This document shows positions 59,126 to 64,000 of a DNA stretch of 64,000 nt, one piece after another (the first letter of the stretch is position 1; every line of letters begins with the position of its first letter). Location: the NCBI GenBank assembly GCA_965200925.1, contig OZ241738.1, forward strand, positions 3,038,001 through 3,102,000, in the 5' to 3' direction. The DNA is from WTGU01 sp965200925. GTDB taxonomy: Bacteria; Pseudomonadota; Alphaproteobacteria; UBA828. The notes under the pieces are model-generated. The model saw only the letters and a list, made by a program, of their open reading frames with translations. It was not told the DNA's origin and ran no database searches. Made by a program: the position numbers and the translations under genes.

Positions 59126-60415
59126 TCAGCCGAGCCTGTCCTGCCAGCTATCCAGGGGAACGAAGCGGTCGTTCTCGACCACGGTGTAATAGACCCGGTC
59201 CAGGCCCTGTCGGCGCTCCGGACCGAAGGAGACGCGCTCGCCGATGCCCAGGTCGAAGTCGGTAATGCTGAAGACCGCGCGTTCCAGATCACCGCGCGTC
59301 GGCGCGTCGCCCAGACGGTGCAGGATCTCGGCCATCAGCCTGGCGTCGAGATAACCTTCCAGGCTCACGAAGCTGTGCGCGAAGGGGGTATATTCCTCCT
59401 TCAGCAGCTCCGGCGGCGGGTTCGGATCGTAGCGCTCCATCAGTTCGCGGTAGCGCGCGACGGAGGGGATGGAGACGTCCTCGTAGCTCGGCACCACCTG
59501 CGAGTTCACCAGCCATTTGGTGTAGCGCGCGCCGTCCTCCCGCCCCTGCGTGATCATGGTCAGCAGGTTCTCGCTGCCGACGAAGGAGAGGTTGGCGATG
59601 GGGACTTCCAGCCCGAGGTCGATGGCGTCACGCAGGAAGGCCGCGCAGGCGGCGTAGGCGCCGATGCAGATGATCGCGTCGGGCCGGGCGGCCTTCAGGA
59701 TCTCCACCTGCTTGCGCATGCTGCCGGTGAATTTCGAGCCCCGCCGATAGGTGGCCTCGCCGGCGATGCGCTCCCCGTGGGGCTTGAGCGCACGCCGCAC
59801 CCCGGCCCAGCCGCTGCGGCCGTAGGCGTCCGCTTGGTAGAAGACGGCGATGCGCCGCCGCCCGATGCTGAGGAAGTTTTCCACGAGGCCGGCGGTCTCC
59901 TGCCGGTAGGAGGCGCGCAAGTTGAAGGCGAAGTCGCCATAGGGCGGCTCGCGCTGGGGCTGGGCGCCGGTGAAGGGGAAGAAGAGATAGACCTGCGTGT
60001 CCTGGAATTTCTTCAGGATGGGCAGAACCCGCGTCACCGTCGGCGTACCGACGTAGCCGAAGAGGGCGAACACCCGGTCCTTCCGGATCAGCGTCACGGT
60101 GTTGCTGACCGAGGGGTCGGGCTGGTAGCCGTCGTCGTAGGTGCGAAGGACCACCTTGCGGCCGCGCACGCCGCCGTTCCGGTTGATCTCCTCGAAGCAG
60201 GACATGGCGCCGCGATAGAGCTCGATGCCGAGCCCGCGGGAAGGGCCGGAAAAGGCCGCCGACACGCCGAGCACGATCTCGGTGTCGGTCACGCCCGAGG
60301 GTTCCGCGGCACGGCCCGCGGGCGCGGCGAGGCCGAACGGCGCTGCCAGGCACCCCGCGGCGCCCGCGCGCAGCAGCGCCCTCCGCGTCATCAGCCCCGC
60401 ATGGCTCGTCCCCAT
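59126..60415 (-). CDS. Periplasmic LivK-type ligand-binding protein
   Basis: About 429 residues from ATG 60415 (ATG 60391 is possible). The signal MTRRALLRAGAAGCLAAPFG has a twin-arginine look. Type I periplasmic fold: GVSAAFSGPSRGLGIELYRGAMSCFEEINRNGG, ALFGYVGTPTVTRVLPILKKF, FVGSENLL. Shares plan and several motifs with the binding protein at 41571-42761, including the absence of any ABC permease partner; here it heads an operon with a HAMP sensor and an OxlT-like carrier. Confidence 0.87.
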   Translation of the reverse strand: MGTSHAGLMTRRALLRAGAAGCLAAPFGLAAPAGRAAEPSGVTDTEIVLGVSAAFSGPSRGLGIELYRGAMSCFEEINRNGGVRGRKVVLRTYDDGYQPDPSVSNTVTLIRKDRVFALFGYVGTPTVTRVLPILKKFQDTQVYLFFPFTGAQPQREPPYGDFAFNLRASYRQETAGLVENFLSIGRRRIAVFYQADAYGRSGWAGVRRALKPHGERIAGEATYRRGSKFTGSMRKQVEILKAARPDAIICIGAYAACAAFLRDAIDLGLEVPIANLSFVGSENLLTMITQGREDGARYTKWLVNSQVVPSYEDVSIPSVARYRELMERYDPNPPPELLKEEYTPFAHSFVSLEGYLDARLMAEILHRLGDAPTRGDLERAVFSITDFDLGIGERVSFGPERRQGLDRVYYTVVENDRFVPLDSWQDRLG

Positions 60416-60507
60416 GTGCCGAAGTGTGACCGAAACGCCGCCCGCGGGCAAGGCCACGCCGGCTGTGCTAGACAGGGCGGCCCTGCAACGACTCCCCGGG
60501 GGAGAGG

Positions 60508-61749
<1,242 letters not shown>

Positions 61750-61757
61750 CTTCCCCG

Positions 61758-62867
61758 GTGCGCGCCGCTTTCCTTTGGTGCGTGGGTCTCCCGGCCCGCC
61801 CCGCGCCCGCGCTCGTCTGGTGGCTGTTCGCGCTGGCCGGGCTGGTCTTCGCGATGGTCGTGCTGGGCGGTGTCACCCGCCTCTCCCAGGCCGGGCTTTC
61901 CATGGTCGCGTGGCGCCCGCTGGCCGGCGCATGGCCGCCGCTCGACGAGGAGACGTGGCGGGCGCTGTTCGCGCAATACCGGCAATTCCCGGAATACCGG
62001 GAGGTCCACCGGGGCATGACTCTGGAAGGCTTCAAGGGGATTTTCTGGCTCGAATACGCGCACCGCCTGCTGGGCCGGGCGCTGGCGGTGGCCTTTCTGC
62101 TTCCCTTCCTGTGGTTCCTGCTCCGGCGTCGGCTGTCCTGCGCCCTCGCCGTCCGGCTGCTGGCCATCGCCGCGCTGGGCGGCCTCCAGGGGCTGCTCGG
62201 CTGGTACATGGTCGAGAGCGGGCTGGTCGACCGGCCGGACGTGAGCCCCTACCGCCTCGCCGCCCATCTGGGCCTGGCCGTCCTGATCTACGCCGCCCTC
62301 CTGTGGACCGCCCTGGGTCTGCTGCTTCGCCCGGCCGCCGCGCCGGCCGAAGCGGCGCACGGCCTGCGCACATGGCGCGGGCCGCTGGCGCTGGCGCTCG
62401 GGCTGGTCTTCGCCACCCTCCTTTCCGGCGCCTTCGTCGCCGGCAACGATGCAGGCCTCGCCTACAACACCTTCCCCGACATGGCGGGGGCGCTCGTCCC
62501 GCCGGACCTCTTCCCGCTCGAGCCCCGGTGGCGGAACTTCTTCGAGCACGTCCCGCTGGTGCAGCTCGACCATCGCCTGCTGGCGATGCTGACGGCGGCG
62601 GTCGTGGCGCTGCTCTGGCTGGCCGGGTTTCGCACGCCGTTGCCCCGCCCCGTCCGGCGCGCACTGCACGCCCTCGCCGCCGCGGTGGCCTGCCAGTTCG
62701 CGCTGGGCGTCGCGACCCTGCTGGCCTTCGTGCCGGTGCCGCTCGCCGCCGCCCATCAGGCCGGTGCCATGGCCGCCTTCACCGCGGGCCTCGTCACCCT
62801 CCGCCTCCTCCACCCGCCGCGTCCGCCGAGACACGCTTCACGAACGGCGCCTGCCGTGCGACAATGA
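61758..62867 (+). CDS. ctaA: Heme A synthase (CtaA/COX15)
   Basis: 369 residues, GTG start, eight helices. Converts heme O to heme A for cytochrome oxidase. GGVTRLSQAGLSMVAWRP, IFWLEYAHRLLGRALAVAF (heme-ligand His), YRLAAHLGLAVLIY (His), GLAYNTFPDMAG, LVQLDHRLLAML (His) and AAHQAGAMA (His) match COX15-type enzymes of alphaproteobacteria and mitochondria. Confidence 0.94.
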   Translation: MRAAFLWCVGLPARPAPALVWWLFALAGLVFAMVVLGGVTRLSQAGLSMVAWRPLAGAWPPLDEETWRALFAQYRQFPEYREVHRGMTLEGFKGIFWLEYAHRLLGRALAVAFLLPFLWFLLRRRLSCALAVRLLAIAALGGLQGLLGWYMVESGLVDRPDVSPYRLAAHLGLAVLIYAALLWTALGLLLRPAAAPAEAAHGLRTWRGPLALALGLVFATLLSGAFVAGNDAGLAYNTFPDMAGALVPPDLFPLEPRWRNFFEHVPLVQLDHRLLAMLTAAVVALLWLAGFRTPLPRPVRRALHALAAAVACQFALGVATLLAFVPVPLAAAHQAGAMAAFTAGLVTLRLLHPPRPPRHASRTAPAVRQ

Positions 62868-62904
62868 GCCCGTACCCTGGACGGTAAAAACGCCGCAGGC
62901 GCCG

Positions 62905-63123
62905 ATGTCGAAGGAAGACCTGCTCGAATTTTCGGGCGTCGTTCGCGAGAAGCTGCCGGACACGATGTTCCGCGTCCAGCTCGACAACGGTCACGAGATC
63001 ATCGCGCGGCCGGCCGGCAAGATGCGGAAATTCCGCATCCGCGTGCTCGTGGGCGACCGCGTCGACGTCGAGATGACTCCCTACGACCTCTCGAAGGGCC
63101 GGATCATCTTCCGCCACAAATAG
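62905..63123 (+). CDS. infA: Translation initiation factor IF-1
   Basis: 72 residues, the canonical length. MSKEDLLEFSGVV, FRVQLDNGHEIIARPAGKMRKFRIRVL (in part) and YDLSKGRIIFRHK are the standard S1-fold sequence. The frame continues upstream without homology, so the Met before SKEDL is the start. Followed 13 bases later by the HAD gene, with AGGAGGGG between. Confidence 0.97.
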   Translation: MSKEDLLEFSGVVREKLPDTMFRVQLDNGHEIIARPAGKMRKFRIRVLVGDRVDVEMTPYDLSKGRIIFRHK

Positions 63124-63136
63124 CAGGAGGGGCGAG

Positions 63137-63829
63137 ATGGCGGCCCATCCGCGCTTCGGCGACATCGCCGTCTGCGTCTTCGACGCCTACGGGACGCTGT
63201 TCGACCACGCCGCCGCCGCCCGCCGCCACGACGCGACGCTCGGGAAGCGGGCGGGTCCCCTCGCCGAGACCTGGCGCCTCAAGCAGCTCCAATACACTTG
63301 GCTCCGCAGCCTCATGGGCCGCCACGCGCCCTTCTGGCAGGTCACGGGCGAGGCGCTCGACTACGCCATGGCGGCGCACGGCATCGCGGACGAAGCGCTC
63401 CGCGCCGGGCTGATGGACGCCTATCTCACCCTGGATGCCTATCCCGAGGTGCCGGAGACCCTGGCCGCGCTCAAGGCTGCCGGCTTTGCGACCGCGATCC
63501 TCTCCAACGGCGAGCCGCGGATGCTGGACTCGGCGGTCGCGGCGGCAGGAATCGGTGACGCGCTTGACGCCGTGCTCTCGGTCGAAGAGGTGGGCGTGTA
63601 CAAGCCCCATCCCAGGGTGTATCGGCTGGCGACGTCGCGCTTCGGCGTGGCGGCCGGGCGGGTGAGTTTCCAGTCCTCCAACGCCTGGGACGCGAACGGG
63701 GCGGCGGCCTTCGGCTTCCGCGTCGCCTGGTGCAACCGCTTCGGCCAGGGCCGCGAACGCCTCCCCTCTCCCCCTGACGCCGAAATTGCGACCCTCGCCG
63801 AACTCCCCCCGCTCCTCGGCCTCTCCTGA
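63137..63829 (+). CDS. Haloacid dehalogenase type II-like HAD hydrolase
   Basis: 230 residues: nucleophile Asp in VFDAYGTLFD (~14-23), LKQLQYTWLRSLMGRH (substrate Arg region), motif II SNGEP, motif III Lys in VGVYKPHP, and SSNAWDANGAAAFGFRVAWCNR, typical of L-2-haloacid dehalogenases. The in vivo substrate may be another 2-halo or phospho compound. The start ATG has AGGAGGGGCG upstream. Confidence 0.9.
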   Translation: MAAHPRFGDIAVCVFDAYGTLFDHAAAARRHDATLGKRAGPLAETWRLKQLQYTWLRSLMGRHAPFWQVTGEALDYAMAAHGIADEALRAGLMDAYLTLDAYPEVPETLAALKAAGFATAILSNGEPRMLDSAVAAAGIGDALDAVLSVEEVGVYKPHPRVYRLATSRFGVAAGRVSFQSSNAWDANGAAAFGFRVAWCNRFGQGRERLPSPPDAEIATLAELPPLLGLS

Positions 63830-63877
63830 CATTTTTCTCTCTTCGGCGCGCGGGCCCCCAAAGCCCTGCGCGTCGAT

Positions 63878-64000
63878 TTACGCCGGCTTCGCCGCCGCGG
63901 CGTCGTCTTTGGCCTTGAGCGCCTCGGCTGCCTTTCGTGCCGCCTCGGGGCTGGCGTGGCGCATGTCCTCGAACAGGATCAGCGGCTTGGCGCGGTCGGC
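63878..64000 (-). CDS. C-terminal end of an unidentified gene (partial)
   Basis: Open to the window edge. The visible C-terminus reads ADRAKPLILFEDMRHASPEAARKAAE and then an Ala/Lys tail with stop TAA. Charged and helical; too short to name. Convergent with the HAD gene. Confidence 0.5.
   Translation of the reverse strand, partial: ADRAKPLILFEDMRHASPEAARKAAEALKAKDDAAAAKPA

Overview
The window is high-GC chromosomal DNA whose conserved genes and gene orders point to an alphaproteobacterium, probably of the Rhodospirillales. The signs are argH-lptM-lysA, the zinc-ribbon/YdcF/PlsC block, ftsK-lolA, adenosylcobalamin-dependent NrdJ, GlnE, the heme A synthase CtaA and a 72-residue infA. Species cannot be read from the sequence.

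Layout. 60-5095: arginine and lysine biosynthesis, then envelope genes (zinc-ribbon protein, YdcF-like, PlsC-like acyltransferase). 5096-6578: a small foreign cassette (tRNA-like sequence, PIN-like protein) lying between two diverged copies of the plsC 3' end. 6561-28891: a large surface-polysaccharide region. It holds an epimerase-rhamnosyltransferase fusion, a frameshifted GT4 glycosyltransferase, a truncated GT2, ManC, a 1,188-residue sulfotransferase/coiled-coil/double-GT2 protein, another GT2, a GtrB / YbhN-like / GT-C glucosylation set, the Wzm-Wzt ABC exporter and GalE. Small accessory gene pairs and triplets of toxin-antitoxin or defence type are scattered through it, several beside duplicated host sequence. 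29289-29800: a further accessory pair directly before nrdJ. 29808-38333: NrdJ, a ROK regulator, a 2-hydroxyacid dehydrogenase, an alpha/beta hydrolase and GlnE. 38334-39330: an inverted-repeat element and an A+T-rich HTH/GIY-YIG gene. 39343-44376: a four-gene signalling operon (SpoIIE-type phosphatase/receiver, RsbW-like kinase, periplasmic binding protein, histidine kinase), followed by tRNA-His. 44683-47110: a lipoprotein and a scrap yard (IS5-type transposase fragment, frameshifted exonuclease-BRCT gene, DUF4143 remnant). 47129-53393: MATE exporter, LolA, FtsK, peptide-type binding protein. 53443-54902: a dead AAA ATPase. 55049-60415: ACC deaminase, a DMT exporter, and a binding protein / HAMP sensor / OxlT-like MFS operon. 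60508-64000: ispG, ctaA, infA, a haloacid-dehalogenase-like gene and the end of an unknown gene.

Most notable. (1) A coiled-coil plus single-transmembrane small protein occurs three times, each time joined by a 4-base overlap to an upstream partner: once a Panacea-domain (SocA-like) antitoxin-type protein, twice members of an unrecognised ~85-residue family. This looks like a modular two-gene toxin-antitoxin or defence unit. (2) An unrecognised three-gene operon at 23240-24838 has a decayed second copy at 25515-26102. (3) Accessory cassettes sit between imperfect duplications of host gene ends. (4) Periplasmic binding proteins are coupled to signalling proteins instead of ABC permeases. (5) The C-terminal nucleotidyltransferase domain of GlnE appears to have lost the first Asp of its DxD motif. 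Everything here was read by eye; no database search was run.
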